NCBI RefSeq assembly: GCF_021134715.1 | Contig: NC_060020.1 | Location: 7,378,001-7,442,000 of the forward strand | Direction: 5' to 3' | Length of the DNA stretch: 64,000 bases | DNA from: Daphnia pulex | Lineage: Eukaryota > Arthropoda > Branchiopoda > Diplostraca > Daphniidae | Shown here: positions 1-15,149 of the stretch, one piece after another | Layout: every line of letters begins with the position of its first letter | Numbering within the stretch: the first letter of the stretch is position 1 | Notes under the pieces: generated by a model | Told to the model about the DNA's origin: nothing | Database searches by the model: none | The model's input: the letters and a program-made list of their open reading frames with translations, nothing else | Position numbers and translations under genes: made by a program

Positions 1-80
1 TCTGTCGTAGATTTAAATAAACATTTAATTAAAACGAAACAAGCTAATCCCATGAATATTCATTGACACTCGTTGATCCA

Positions 81-302
81 TCATTTCGGATGCTGATTTT
101 CGTTAACGCCATCTCCAAGACTCCAACGTTCGTTAAATGATTCTTCAATAAGTGTTTTAAAATCACCGGCATCTTTATCGGATTCTTTTTTCGCTTTCAC
201 TACTAGACCATCTCTGAATACACAAATAATGAATAGCTCAACAATTAGACGCGTAAATTTTACGAAACGAATTGGACGACGTTGTAGGATAACACTTTGT
301 GT
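81..302 (-). other. Open 73-codon stretch, possible terminal exon of unknown gene
   Basis: This stretch on the minus strand stays open from a TAA at 303-305 to a TGA at 81-83 and reads like protein: basic and hydrophobic first, then an acidic/polar tail ending ENQHPK. It has no ATG in frame. It lies just 3' of PSMA7 on the same strand, so it would have to be an alternative last exon or part of a nested gene. I do not recognise the product. It could also be a chance opening within the PSMA7 3'UTR. Confidence 0.25.
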
Positions 303-366
303 TTAGGCCATTGTTTATTTGTTGGTACGTGACGCAGCATCACAAATTTGCTGAGTTTTCAAATAG

Positions 367-2010
<1,644 letters not shown>

Positions 2011-3508
2011 ATGGAGTTCGCAACGAGATTGTTTTTATTGTGTATTTATAGTGTTACTGTTTTAGAAACTTATGGCTACCAAATATGTAAGTCCACTGTT
2101 TTTTTTTTCAAACGTTAACATTATCTCCTTAAATATAATGGTGCGTTTCATTATAACCAATTTCGACAACGCCCTTAGCCCTTAGGTTTGACTCACTGAT
2201 GTCACAATAATAATGGCCCTTATTGTTTTCCGTTTTAGATTATTTAGAAGATGCAAATGTCTGTTCCTCGGCCAAAAGGACTATTAAAATGAATTCAAGG
2301 AGTACTGCACTCTTGATACAACTTTCAAAGTACCCTCATGTTACTGAGTTAGCGATTGACTGCCATCTAGAAATAGAAGCACCAAAAAATCAGGGTTTGC
2401 AAGTTGTTGTTGAAGACATTAATCTTAGGAGAAATCCTTTGGATAATGAGTGTGATGACTATGTCTGGGTAAGTCCTATAAACTTTAAATAAATTGTTTT
2501 GGATTTTTTTTCATGACACCCTTAATTGTAGTTTGGCAGAGATGATGATGGCTACCTCAGCAAAAAGTTGTGTGGAGAAAGAAAACTGGTTCCCATCTAT
2601 GATTATACCAGTGAACGTCCATCAGAATCCAATGATGAAGAAGTTCTCCACAATTATGTGGAATCACTTATTCCTGAAGGACCAGAAGCAACAACATTTT
2701 ATGACCCTGGTGGAGAGTTGCACATATGGTTTAGAAAAACCAGCAGGAAAGTGGATCAAAATCTTCAACCCCTACGACTTAAAGTAGTTGTAACTTCTTA
2801 CAGACAGAGTAATATAAACACCTCATTTATATTCTATGATGCCAGTAATAAATATTGACTTTAAAAAACAGCTTGCAAAACAAATGACACTGCTTACTGG
2901 CCATGTATACCCAGTGTTGACAAGTCAACCAAGATGCAAGAAAAATGCATCCCATCCAATTTGAAATGTGATGGACACGTCAATTGTGGAGCAGGACTTT
3001 TTTCGGATGAAACGGGATGTGCTGTCGCAACATCGAGCAATAGTAAGAATCGCATATGTAAACTCAAATCCGTTAAATTTACCAACATATTCCTTTAAAA
3101 GTTTCAAACAACGCCATCAGCACAGCGTCGCTCGTCATTCTGGGAGCCGTAGCACTTCTCATTTTATGCCTGATGGCAAGCATGGTGTGTTTCTGCCGCC
3201 GGCGCAAAGCACGACTTCGCCGCGCGAGAAATCAAGAAGATTGCCAAGTCGTATCAACCTTACCCATACCTCATCATGCCGGCGAAGGTAAATTATTATT
3301 GAATTGAAATCTACCCAAAATTTGTTTTATATTTTATTGTTAATTTTTTAACTCCATCTATTTATTTTTAGTTCCTTTAGAAAGATGGCGAGTTCCTCTG
3401 CATGACGAGGCTCCGGCCACTAAGGCTCTAGAAGATCCGCCTCCGAGTTATTCGGAATTGTTTCCGGATTACGCAGCCGTGCCGCAGCAATCAACTGACT
3501 CGAACTGA
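2011..3508 (+). CDS. CUB and LDL-receptor class A single-pass membrane protein with PPxY tail
   Basis: Six exons (2011-2086, 2239-2468, 2532-2808, 2872-3042, 3102-3287, 3372-3508) join in frame to 358 aa. Residues 1-24 form a signal peptide (MEFATRLFLLCIYSVTVLET). Residues about 30-195 resemble a CUB domain, with paired cysteines and LQVVVEDINLRRN followed by CDDYVW. Exon 4 (about 195-251) has the six-cysteine LDL-receptor class A pattern, including CIPSNLKCDGHVNC and a C-terminal DETGC. A transmembrane helix (about 260-282, SLVILGAVALLILCLMAS) is followed by FCRRRKARLRRAR, a stop-transfer signal. The tail carries PPPSYSEL, a PPxY WW-domain-binding motif often used by Nedd4-type ligases. The architecture resembles LRP/LDLRAD or Neto-like proteins, but I cannot assign an orthologue. 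Ligand and function are unknown. Confidence 0.85.
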
Positions 3509-4365
3509 CGCTTGATCAAAACTATTGCTTCAAAATCTTCCAAAACTCAAAACGGGAAGAGAACGTATCGGCTCTCGCATAGCGCTTTCATGACAGCAAG
3601 AGACACTCTGTTTTCAAATTGCCAACTTCCTTTTTAAATCACTGCCAATTTCACATTTTCTATCCCTCTTCTATTCTTCTTTCCTTTTGAAGAAGCAGCG
3701 CCACAGTATTCAGGTTATCATCACATGTACCAGTATTGAGGTCTTGCTTAGAAATGATGGACTGATTCACTTGAACAGTGAAAGCCAAAAATTCAGACTT
3801 CGATTTTCATCTATAGAAAAAGTTCCTTGCTCATGAATTCGGCTTCTATCCCACCTTTTCTCTCTACTATCGTAAAGATTTGACGCCATTTTTCCTCGTG
3901 CTAGTCTAGTAGGCCTAGCCTTTTGTCCTAGAAAGCGTTTTGCCTGGTTGCACTTTGAAGTTTGGATCTGATTAGGTGCCGAAGTGTATAGACGTCAAGT
4001 ATCAGATTATTTGGGGTAATAGAACGTAGGGTGCAATTAAAAGGTACCCATCAGGACGCACATATCGTCGCACACTAGAAAACTAGCAAGAAGAAAAACT
4101 CTTTGTACATTTTTACATTTTTTTTTTCACTTTTACCTCTCATCTTGCTCTCACCCTAACCCCTCCCCCCCATCTTTGTCGATGTAATAAATGTGTCGTT
4201 CGCGTAGCGGTCGGTCTGTATTTGCAGTGGAAGCAAAACCTCGTTTTTTTTTTCATTTTAAATTGTTACTCATTACATTTTATTCACGTTCAATTTGGTC
4301 ACAGACAAACTTTTCCGATACAATCATTCTTCTCTTCCTTCCGATTTTCTGCCAGGGATTTTTAT
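3509..4365. other. Convergent 3' regions of the CUB/LDLa gene and virilizer
   Basis: This region contains the 3'UTR of the CUB/LDLa gene, with a polyadenylation signal AATAAA at 4186-4191. The 3' end of virilizer comes from the other strand. No further coding sequence is evident. Confidence 0.6.
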
Positions 4366-7300
4366 TTAGCGAGAAAACGTTCGTGTGTGTCGCGTACGAC
4401 CAGTTGATGGGGCCGTATTTGACGGCGAACTGTATCGCTCCTTGCTAGCGGTGTTGGTCCAAACACGATTAGTAGACTGAAAACGGGTAGCAGAACGCGC
4501 TTCAACCACAGAAGAATGAAGATATGGATCGTCCCACTTGGCTGAGGAAGAAGACGTCGACGTCGAACCGGTGCCGCCTGGACGAGACCGAGCGGCCTCA
4601 CGTCGGGGTTGCTGAAAATTAAAGCGACCACGTTCACCGGGAAAACCACCTCGGCCTCGATTGCCACTGCCCCTGCCTCCTCCACCTCTTGCGATTTTGG
4701 TGCCGTACAAATTGTTGCCAACCCCAGATGATGAGGAAGGTCCACCACCCACAGCTCCGTTCTTTTCCATGGCAACAAAATCGTCGACATGTAGTGATGG
4801 TGGACGTGATGTGTTGGGTGCGCGAGAACGGAAAGGATCGTTTCGCCCATTGACGCCAGGTCTTCCGAATCCTCTCCCTCGCATTGGAGCCACATACGGC
4901 TTATTGGATTTGTCACGCGCTGTAGATAGAATCGGTCTTCCGGGTGGAGCGTCGGTTGATTGCGCATCCATTCGACCTTTTATTGAAATCACTGTAGTTG
5001 CTCGTCCACCAATCTCCGTAGGTTCGGAATGACTCTTACAAAGACGTTCGGTCAAAGCCATTAAATCCACATCGGCACCCAAGCAACTCTGTGCTGTCTC
5101 CAGAAGATCGCAACGAATATGATCCGTATCAGAGTCGGCAGGTTCGTCTACCCAGTGTTGATGATTGGATAACCAATAAGAAGAGGAAAGACGATCTTCA
5201 TCAGTTGGAGAATCACTCAACAGTGGCCGGTGTGCAAACTGGAGATTTAGAGTCTCTGGGAGCGGGATGATAATTTCTATTGCGGTATCTTTTATGGTGG
5301 CTGCATCAGAGTCCGAGGATTGAAGAATATTCACCAACGCCGTAAGACTATCTCGTAGGCTTTCCATTGATTCTTCTTCTGTACAGTTTTCTCGTAAAAA
5401 ATCTTGAAGAACTAACAGTGGATGCTTTTTAGGTTCTTCTACAGAATTTTCTTCTGTTGATGTCGGTTCCATAGGCCATTGAAGAGCTTCTGAGAGTGTG
5501 CAGATGGGCACGATAACATTGCGCCGTCCAAGTGCCGCCGCCACTGGCGTCTTCACTAGTGTTCGAAGGAGTTCCAATGCAGTTGACAAAGTGGACACAC
5601 TATCTGAACTGTCCTTATTGAAACCGCTAGCCATTTTATCGAAGAAGGCCCATAGGGCGTGCCGCTTTCGCTCTAAAACTTTATGCAAGTGCTGGAACGT
5701 GTAGTTGTGCTCCGTCAGCAACGTCAGTGTTCGAAGAGTAGGCAAGAGTGACGAGTAATTGTGTTCGGAATTAGCAAGGTGATCCCATAACCCAGACACG
5801 ATGATTAACATGGGTTCACGGGACGGAAGGGCGGCTGACAAATAAGATTCGTATTCGACCTTATCGGGTGACAAAAGACAAATATCGGCGTCAAGTAACG
5901 CCTGGAAGATGGAGACGACGCATTCCTGCGATTGGATGTGAGCCGATGTTGTTGAGACCGAATTAAGGATCAAACACAAACACTGGAGAAATTCGGCGTA
6001 TTTCTCATCCGATTTCTGCAATCCACGACAAAGCTGCAACACAGCTGCTTTAATTGGTGCATGTGTCACAATGGCTGCTAGAAAGTTTAACACCCGGGCC
6101 GAGTGAGCTGTGCAAATCAACGTAGCCGGAAGGAAGGCTACAGCAACATCTTTTTCATTTTCCTCGCTTTTGGCGTTTGCTGGTGGACTAGGATCTTGAA
6201 TCAGGCAACTGGAAAGGACAGCATCCAATGCGGCTCTAGCTATAACAAGCGCAGTACTGGCCGAGAGATCGGCAATCTGGACACACACTTTTCGCAAGAG
6301 CTGTAAAAGTTGCGGGCCAGAGCAGCACAAGAGCCGGACAACTTGCTGCACTTGTGGCCCGAGAGTGTGCAGGTGAACACTCCAAAGTTTTCGGGCGTTG
6401 AGTATCTCTTGCACATCTTCTTCAGACAACTGGGTTTCACCTCCAACTCCTTTAAACAGAGGCAATGGCAGTGGGAGAATTTCGTTGAGCACTTGCAATC
6501 CTGTGATAAATGAAGCCGGCCCGGAACAAGTATGGACGAATTTTAAAATTTCCTGAACCATTTGCGTCCACAAACTTCGCGATAAAGCGTCTTCTGGTGT
6601 GGTAGATGCCTTGATGACACCACTAGTATTACTACTTCGCACGCTATTGCCATCTCCAGTTTGCAACAAAGGCTGACTATAAGCCAGTAAGGTGCCAACA
6701 ATGTCGGAACAGCACTCGGCCACTTTGTAATGTAGCAAAGATGAAGCCGGAACAGCGCTAACCAGGGCGTACGTCTGCAGTAGGACTGGGACAGCTGTCA
6801 GGTCACGAAATTCTCCATCACGGCAGCGGATAAGTTGACATAGTAGACGACGGATCAACTTGAGTGATGGATGGACAATGGAAAGCAGAAGGAAGCCTTG
6901 CGGTCCAGCCAGTACGGCCCCATGAACAGCCGGCTGCTCATAGGCTTGACAGAGTTTCAGCAGTATGCTTACTAGCAGACTCAGCATATCGTGACTGAAG
7001 AGCTGTACTACGGCGTATGCATATTTGAGTTCCACGTATTCTTCTCCGCTACTTTCTCCCTACGTCCAAACGATTTCGTTAATAAATTTCAATTATGCTA
7101 AAGACGTTTAAAATGTCTTACCTGTTGTTTGGGTATGGCGAGTGGACAAAGCAGACGAAGAGCAACAATAAGCTCGGGTGGAAAACTCGCGGCATCATCG
7201 GCGTGCTGCTTGACTACGTCGCAAAGCACTGGCAAGCCGCTGTCGAGAGTGAAAACTTGGGGCTGATTAAGGATTTCAATCCAACGAGTCAGATGAGCCA

Positions 7301-10300
7301 ACTTATTGCTATCATCTTGGTTGGAAGCCACCAATCCGATGAGTGATGCACCGTACTTGGCATAAAACATGGCATTTTCCGTTGATCTCACAATAAGTGC
7401 CACTAGCTCAGCCGCATATCCACGGACGGCAGATTCTTTCATCCTTATTTCAGTCTCTGCATCACTATCACTTGTCAGAATGTTGAGCAAAACATCAATA
7501 TTGTTATCCAATGCAATAACATGGATCAGAGCCAACCGGCCTGTCACACTGAAAACCAGACTGTATAGCGATTGGATGCATTCGATGGCAGCTGGACTGT
7601 CTTTGTTGTTGTTTATCAAGTGATGATTGAGGACGTCCAGGCACTGTATAATGTAAAGTGAATGGGCTAACTGAACACCCAGCCGATGCGGAGTCATCGA
7701 TGCATGATGACTAGTAACGTTCAGTTCTTCAACGTTGGCGTACTCGTCGTGACGTCCCTCGACCGATTCAGTGGCTAAACCAATTGATGGATGTCCGTGA
7801 CCAACAGACGTGTGCATCAAAGCACGAAGGATCAACGTTGTTACGTCTGATTCACCAGAGAGGAAGCAAAGCCCATGATGCGTCATGGCAAAATCCTCCA
7901 GAAAGTGGAGCACCATGTCCATGATAACATGATCACTTCCTGTCAATGGATGAGTTGACAGAAGCAATAAAACGCCCAAGAATCTGTGATGACGGAAGAA
8001 ACAGTAGAGTCCCTGGAGAGGATCCGAACCAGCGTTAGAGATCTCGTACTGACGGTAGACGGGCAGAAAACGAAGCAGATGACCAACAGTCAACTGTGGG
8101 TTCAGATAAACTTTTCGAACTTCATTTAAACTGGAAAGTAACTGCGTGAGATGAGGCTCTAACGGATTTTCAGCAACAACATTTGGACATGTGGCATTCG
8201 GTGTAGAAAAACTGTCCTGCGAGTTCGAGTCTTGACTTTCAATGCTCATTCCTGAAGGGCGACGAATGTCTTTTCGTCTAAAGCCGTTTGGAGGTAAACG
8301 GGCCAGGATTTGTCCGATGTTATGAATCCGCTGCAGAGCTTCGTAAGTATGTATCTTTCGGATGAGTGCGGTCACTGTTACTTGAGCTCTGGAGGGTTGA
8401 GTCGCTTCTAACAACTGGACGAAATATTCATAGCCGTTTGGGTACTCCAGTACGGGATTCTTCATCCAATGTTCCATGACGTAGGGCCATGAAAGCAGAG
8501 CATCAATGCTACGCAGGCACATTAGCTTGAGCGACTGAGCCATGTGGGGGGCACCGTAAAGGCTCGCAATTTTCGTCAAGACGCCACAATCTACTGAGCG
8601 TTCTATAAGCGACTGCGAGCACTGGGCCACCGTCTGCGAGAGTTTCAGACCACATTTGATGTGACGGACCGTATGTGTAGATGGACCTGGTTGTTCGCGA
8701 GCATGATCGAAATCTAGGCCGTGAAGTAACCAGTCAACCACTTTATCTTGAATTGATTTGAGCAGATCCGGCTGTGAGTGTAAGTAAGCCAAACCATTCG
8801 GTAAGATAGAGGCCAACTGATTCATGCTATCGATCCATTTTTCTCCGCGAGATGTTAGCTCCAGCGTCATCTGGAGTCTCAAAGCAGCGTCTTCTAAGTC
8901 TTTGCAAGGTATTCGAGGTTCGGAGACATTCTTGCTTACTCGTTGTAATGTGGTGTCTGAAGGATCTGTAAAATTCTGCAGCGGTTGCAGTTCGACACCG
9001 TAAGGATTAAATGTCTTTCCGATTTCAAGAAGATCACCGAATTCATTGATATCCAAATCCGTCATGTCGGCATTATAGTCTTCAAACATAAGGTCTTCAT
9101 CGCTGAGGATTTCTTCTAGTTCTTCCAATTCTTCGGGTTCGACGACGCTGTCAGGGGCTGCTTCAACTAACACTTCAGTTGAATTGACAACCTCATCTTC
9201 AACGGGTGGCTCATCTTTCCGAAGAATGGATTCCGGTTCATTAACTTCGTTTATTTCCTCTTCAACTTCATCAGCGCGAGGGGCTAAACTATCCACTTCC
9301 GGCATGTCATCGTCTGATATAGCTTCCATTTCGACACCAGGCGAGAAGCATTCTACAGGGGGTTCATCTTTTTTTATGGAAGCAGGTGGCGGCGGAGGGG
9401 GTGGTGGAGGTGGTGGAGGTGGAACTTCAACCGGTACAGGTACCGGTACAGGTAGGACAATAGCAATTTCAATTTTCTTGTCTTCTGCAGGAGTCCGAGG
9501 CCGCCTCGAGCTTTCACGTGATCCTCGTTCTTTTGCTCTCTCTTTTTCACGATGGCGATCGCGGGATCTTTCTCGCGATCGATCACGTTCACTTCCGCCA
9601 CTGCTTCGTTCGCGTTCCTTAGATCGCTCTTTACGATCGCTTCTATCACCACGTCTTTCGCGATCTCGGTCGTTTCTACCTCGTTCGTCGGTTCTGGCAC
9701 GTTCTGAATCGCCTTTCACTCGATCTGGATCACATTTAACTCGGTCGGAATCACTTCTGGTTCTATCAGAGTCGCTCTTTTCGGTTCGTGTCCGTTCTGA
9801 TTCGATTCTGTTCCTACCGACATCACCTTTGGATCTATCCGATTCACTCTTCGTTCGTTCAGGATCACTTCTAGTTCGATCTGAATCGCTCCTTTCACTT
9901 TTAGTTCGGTCGGACTCGTTTCGTTTTCTATCCAATTCTATTCTGGCCTTTTCACGGTCGGAATCTGTTCTACTACGTTCGGATTCAACTTTAAATCTGT
10001 CGGAATCTGGGCGTATTCGATCCGAATCATTTTTGGATCGATCAACATCGTGTCGGCTTCGATGATCACTTCGATTGATACGTTCGGAATCTGCTTTGCT
10101 GGTTCGATCGGATTCCCATTCTCTTTCACGGAAGTCACTTGTGTCTCGCGTCCGTGTGAACTCATCACTGCGTCTGCTTTTCTCTCGCACCTTCTCGACT
10201 ACTTTTTCTTCGACCTTCACTTTGGTTTCTTTTTCTGGTTCATCCTCGCGTTTTACTTCAGATTCAACCACTGTTGATGTCACAAAAGCATTTTCACACT

Positions 10301-11090
10301 TTATTAGTTCTGCTTTTTCTTCGAACGGAGGGGTGGAAGTCCGTAACTTTTCGTCTATAATTTGATTTGTAAACACTGGCGCTAATTCTGGAACCGGTGG
10401 CTGGGCTGGTTCAACTGGAACTGGGCTAGCAGGTTTGATAGGGGCTGCTGGGGGTGGTGGAGGTATACTGATTATTGGGGCTCGTGTAATAACCCCATAA
10501 ACAGCTAGGGTTACAGTGGTATACCAGCCTCTCAAAACTAAGCCATCTGTTGGTACCTGTAAAATATACTTGGGGTTAAAATGGTTTGTTAATTATGCAT
10601 AGTAGTCAATTTACTTTTTTATCAGAATCGTAATGAATGTTAGAATTCTGATTGTAATCTAGAACACCAAGTGTCTCAAAAGCAGATGCTCCAGGTTTGC
10701 TCAAATCATTCACAAATAGTTCAAGCTTAAACTGGGATGGATTCGTTGCTCTGAAAATACATGTTAATATGTAAACATTATCCTTATAATTTATTTTGTT
10801 CTGTCGTAACCTACCCTAAACGCACTCCTCCGGGGAAATCAGCTTGCACTTTGGCGCCTAAAGGTATGACTCGCACTTGATTTATGTACACGGGCTTGGG
10901 AAACTGTACCAAATCCAAATTCAATTCCTGCAAAATGTCGCCAAGTTTGAGTTGTAGCCAAATTGATTTATGAATAAACATTTTCTGAATTGATTCAAAC
11001 CTCTGTGGGACCATGTGCGAACGTATCGAAGAAGAGCAATTCCTCATTATCAATTTTTTTATCAATTATCAATTGTTCTAACACAGACAT
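4366..11090 (-). CDS. vir: Virilizer (VIRMA), m6A methyltransferase complex scaffold
   Basis: Virilizer is the large nuclear scaffold of the METTL3/METTL14-WTAP N6-methyladenosine writer. In insects it also acts in Sxl-dependent splicing. Five exons: 11090-11001, 10927-10815, 10750-10615, 10556-7122 and 7059-4366, giving about 2155 aa, longer than fly or human (about 1800). The N-terminus has ELLFFDTFAHGPTE, LDLVQFPKPVYINQVRVIPL, QADFPGGVRLGATNPSQFEL and GLVLRGWYTTVTLAVYG, all virilizer hallmarks. Residues about 235-465 are a repetitive Ser-Asp-Arg-rich tract (SDRTRSD-like units), followed by a poly-Pro run and an acidic stretch. The long helical C-terminal half contains GEEYVELKYAYAVVQLF and ends in an Arg/Gly-rich tail (RGGGGRGSGNRGRGG). 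It is divergent from DPM1 (286 bp between start codons). Confidence 0.94.
9600..10200 (-). repeat. Coding tandem Ser-Asp-Arg repeats inside virilizer
   Basis: Degenerate short units encoding variants of SDRTRSD and SDRSKGD repeat many times within the large virilizer exon. The units resemble RS-domain low-complexity sequence but alternate acidic and basic residues. They also create a long open frame on the opposite strand, which is a by-product. Confidence 0.7.
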
Positions 11091-11238
11091 TTTATACTAG
11101 CCGAAAAACTTTCATGAGTAAAATTTTTGAGGGATAGAAAAAAGTTTGAGGGTTCGTAAAAGGTTAATAAACAGCAACTGTCATGGTTTTCTGAAAATAT
11201 AAATACGACTGCCACTAGAGGGATCCCCAACTCAGTAA

Positions 11239-12292
<1,054 letters not shown>

Positions 12293-12671
12293 CAAAATTC
12301 TTCAAACAATAACTTAAAATACACCTTCTAAAAATTGTTATTGAAATATTTTTGTTGTTTCTTGAATGAGCCATGATATCCATGAGATAACACACAGACC
12401 ATGGTTAACAAATATAACTAATTCATTAGATTCCCTCATTTATAGAAATAACTAATTATTGAAATACATTTGTAAAATTGAGAACTATCATAATTCTAAA
12501 ACTACTTGAATAGTTTCAAAATATATAAACTGCTATGGTGGTTATTTCACCCAATAAGCTGATTGCAAGTTCGTTTCCTAGCGTGTCTCCTATAAATAAA
12601 AGACGCTGTCGCGTCTTATTGTAAGCGCTCCACAACAAGTTAGTGCATTTGGATCTTCAACAATTCAAAAA
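12293..12671. promoter_or_regulatory. DPM1 3' region and TATA promoter of the 91-aa gene
   Basis: AT-rich. A CCAAT box lies near 12551 and a clear TATAAATA at 12591-12598. Directly after it is a perfect 7-bp hairpin (AAGACGC, loop TGTC, GCGTCTT; 12600-12617). The start codon at 12672 is about 75 bp beyond the TATA box. Confidence 0.6.
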
Positions 12672-12947
12672 ATGGAAGGAACGAAATATTTCGCTAAAAA
12701 CGCTATGCCGCTTTTCTCCCCATTCTTCGTGGTAATGACCATTTACCTAATCTCTTCAATCCAGGCTGTTGAAAACGATACAGGAGGCGATTTTGAGGAT
12801 GTATTAAGAGAAAATTACAGGGGACCCGTTGCCTTTTTCACCATTTCTGCCCTGTTATTCGTAATCTTGATGCTTAGTTGCTGTTTATATGTAAGCAAAC
12901 GTGGGAATCTCCACAATCCAGATGCAGTTCCCGTGGATTTCAATTGA
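12672..12947 (+). CDS. Small predicted secretory-pathway single-TM protein (91 aa)
   Basis: A single-exon gene bounded by a TATA box (12591-12598) and a polyadenylation signal (AATAAA, 12992-12997). The product starts with a signal peptide or signal anchor (about residues 13-32, ending SSIQAVEN). A short acidic segment follows (GGDFEDVLREN), then a second hydrophobic helix (about 52-74, AFFTISALLFVILMLSCCLY) and a short tail VSKRGNLHNPDAVPVDFN. I do not recognise a family. It resembles the gene at 18427 in size and layout (signal sequence, acidic linker, one TM helix) but not clearly in sequence. It could be a small type I membrane protein. Confidence 0.7.
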   Translation: MEGTKYFAKNAMPLFSPFFVVMTIYLISSIQAVENDTGGDFEDVLRENYRGPVAFFTISALLFVILMLSCCLYVSKRGNLHNPDAVPVDFN

Positions 12948-14330
12948 ACAATTCAAAATTGGATCGATAATTTCACAGTTGATTCTGAACTAATAAAGTT
13001 GTAAAACTCTTAACAAATTGGTTAAATCTTATTTCATCAATGATCGATCATTAAAAGACATTAATTATTGCAAGATTTTAGTGCCATATGTAGCACCTCA
13101 ACCCAGCACCTCAACCCTCAATCTCAATTCTCAACCCAGCACCTAGCTATTTTCCGGCGCTATTTTTTTTTTAAAGCTATTTTGTCAAGCTATGCTGATG
13201 CTGACATCTAGCGGAGGGAAAAAGTGTATTAGATTTTTATACGTAACAGGACGACATATGGAATCAGTAGCCGATACTTTTTTCCAAAAGGCATTTTTTT
13301 TTCTTTTTCGTTTAACAAAAAAAGGGGAAGAATGGACTCTGACGCCACGTAAATATAAATACTACGTAATAACGTCATATTGTCGAGAATTGAACTGACA
13401 CAAAGACGCTCTATACATTTCTTTTTTTTTCTTCTTCTTCCGGCGTATAAGTTGTAAAAAAGGGCGGAAGGCTTTACGGTTTTCGTGGAATTTTCTGAAT
13501 GTAAGGGTTAAACTATTCGTTTGGGAGGGGGGATTTATTATTCCTATTTTGGCAACGTGTGAGAATATGTCGTCGTGCCGAGCTGCTGGTTGCTGTGATT
13601 CTGTAGCCAGGGATTTGATCGATATCTATACAGTAAAAAGATGTCAGTTGTGTGCTGCGTTATGTAATAAAAGGTACATACACACATAGTATACCATAAC
13701 CCTGCTGCCAGATTTATTCGGCTTTTATATATAGTTGGGAGAAGAAGAAGAAGAAGAGAACCCCCATCTATATCCCCCCCCCCTCACCACCCAAAAGCTA
13801 ATACTCGACTGCTATTCTCGAATTCGCGGCGCGTGCGCAGCCGAGCGTCGGTTTTTATAACAACAACAGGAGAAGGAGGAGGAGGAGGAGGAAAAAAAGG
13901 GAGAGAGAGAGATCACAGGGAGAAGATGAGGAGGAGGTAGTGGGGGGATTGGAATGAATAGAAAAAAGCTACGGGCCAGCAGCAGCAACTGCTTTCCCCC
14001 CTTCCTCCACCGATGAAACTCCCGTCGATGTCGGACGTGATCGACTGTGCAAACGTTTGTCAAAGCTTAAACAAGCCGACGCCGCTCTAACCCGTCGACC
14101 TTTCCCCCTCCTCCCCCATCCCCCTTGTATAAAGAGAGAGGAAAAAAAAGCAATGACGACGTTCCATTGTCCGTGTGCACCGGCCCAGGTTTTTAGGTGT
14201 ACAGCAGCAGCAGCGGAGGAAAAAGGAAAAACTCGACGTCCCCACCCGCCACCGCATTACCACCTCCCACTCCTCCCCTCCCCCCACCCCACTGTACTAT
14301 ACTCTTTTTAACGTTCTTCTTCAGTAGCAG
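12948..14330. other. Non-coding stretch with purine/pyrimidine-rich low complexity
   Basis: After the 91-aa gene comes AT-rich DNA with an imperfect duplicated CAACCCAGCACCT (about 13098-13145). From about 13740 to 14290 follow strong strand-asymmetric runs: GAAGAAGAA, GGAGGAGGAGG, CCCCTCC and CAGCAGCAG. A coding-like stretch near 13980-14100 reads STDETPVDVGRDR then LCKRLSKLKQADAALTRR, but it has no convincing splice sites or start. No gene is called. Confidence 0.5.
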
Positions 14331-14339
14331 ATTTACAGC

Positions 14340-14960
14340 TCTCTTTTAGTAGTAGGCGGCTTATTTGTTTATTTCTCTTCATATCTTACTATTCACTTTA
14401 AGATTGTTTATGAGCACTAAGAAGCGTCTTGGGATGCTACGAAATCTGACATCAACTAAGAATATTGAAAATGGATGTGCGGCATAGTTAAATACTTAAA
14501 GTGAACATGGCGCCATGCAATATTCAGTTAGCCAAGATTTATATTCTGGTAGTTTTCCAGTTTTAAGTTGTGATCTGCCCTTGCTAGTGTCGAAAATGGC
14601 CCAGAAGGCCCACCTACGAAATCATGTAACAGAAAATTGTTACTTTTTCTAGATGTTGGTCTGTGCCAGATGGCGGCGTAGCAAGAACACCCTCTAACTA
14701 ATTGCAAAATCAATATGTATATAAGCGTTTAACCGTGGCTAATAAAGACTGGTAAAAGTCTGGCTTATGTGTGTCTCTTGTACTATGTCGTTTGAATTGA
14801 GTCAACATAAAATATATTGCATCGCCCCGTTTCGCCTAAGAGCAATTCAGTTCATTGGTCCAAAATTTGATTTTCCTTTTGTATTATTGTGCATGGATAT
14901 AATTAGTAAATTTTGGCTCAACATAACTATTTTTAAATCCCGCAAAAGTTTGGCTAGAAA
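14340..14960 (+). repeat. Diverged ~600-bp repeat, copy 1
   Basis: This repeat has two landmarks. Block 1 at about 14408-14462 begins TTATGAGCACTAAGAAGCGT and contains a GAAATCTGACAT-like core. Block 2, about 440 bp later (about 14848-14925), begins CAGTTCATTGGTCC and includes CATGGATATAATTAGTAAA. Both recur in the same order and spacing near 15.2 and 17.4 kb. The element is of unknown class. No coding potential was found. Confidence 0.6.
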
Positions 14961-15149
14961 GCTAGTAATTAAAATCAGGTAAAGAAGGTTCAAACTCTTC
15001 TCCCGTCAAAGACTTTTATCATGATTATTAATGACCAAATGATGACGTTATAAAATAATAGGATATAAATATAGCTAAGACTCGGTACGCACCTAAAAGT
15101 CTGAAATCAAGTCCTCGTATATGAAACTGGATAACTGTATATAAAAAAC

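Noticed and set aside
9184-10065. Long plus-strand open frame of 293 codons
   Set aside because: It is the antisense shadow of the repetitive Ser-Asp-Arg and poly-Pro part of virilizer. The product is low complexity.
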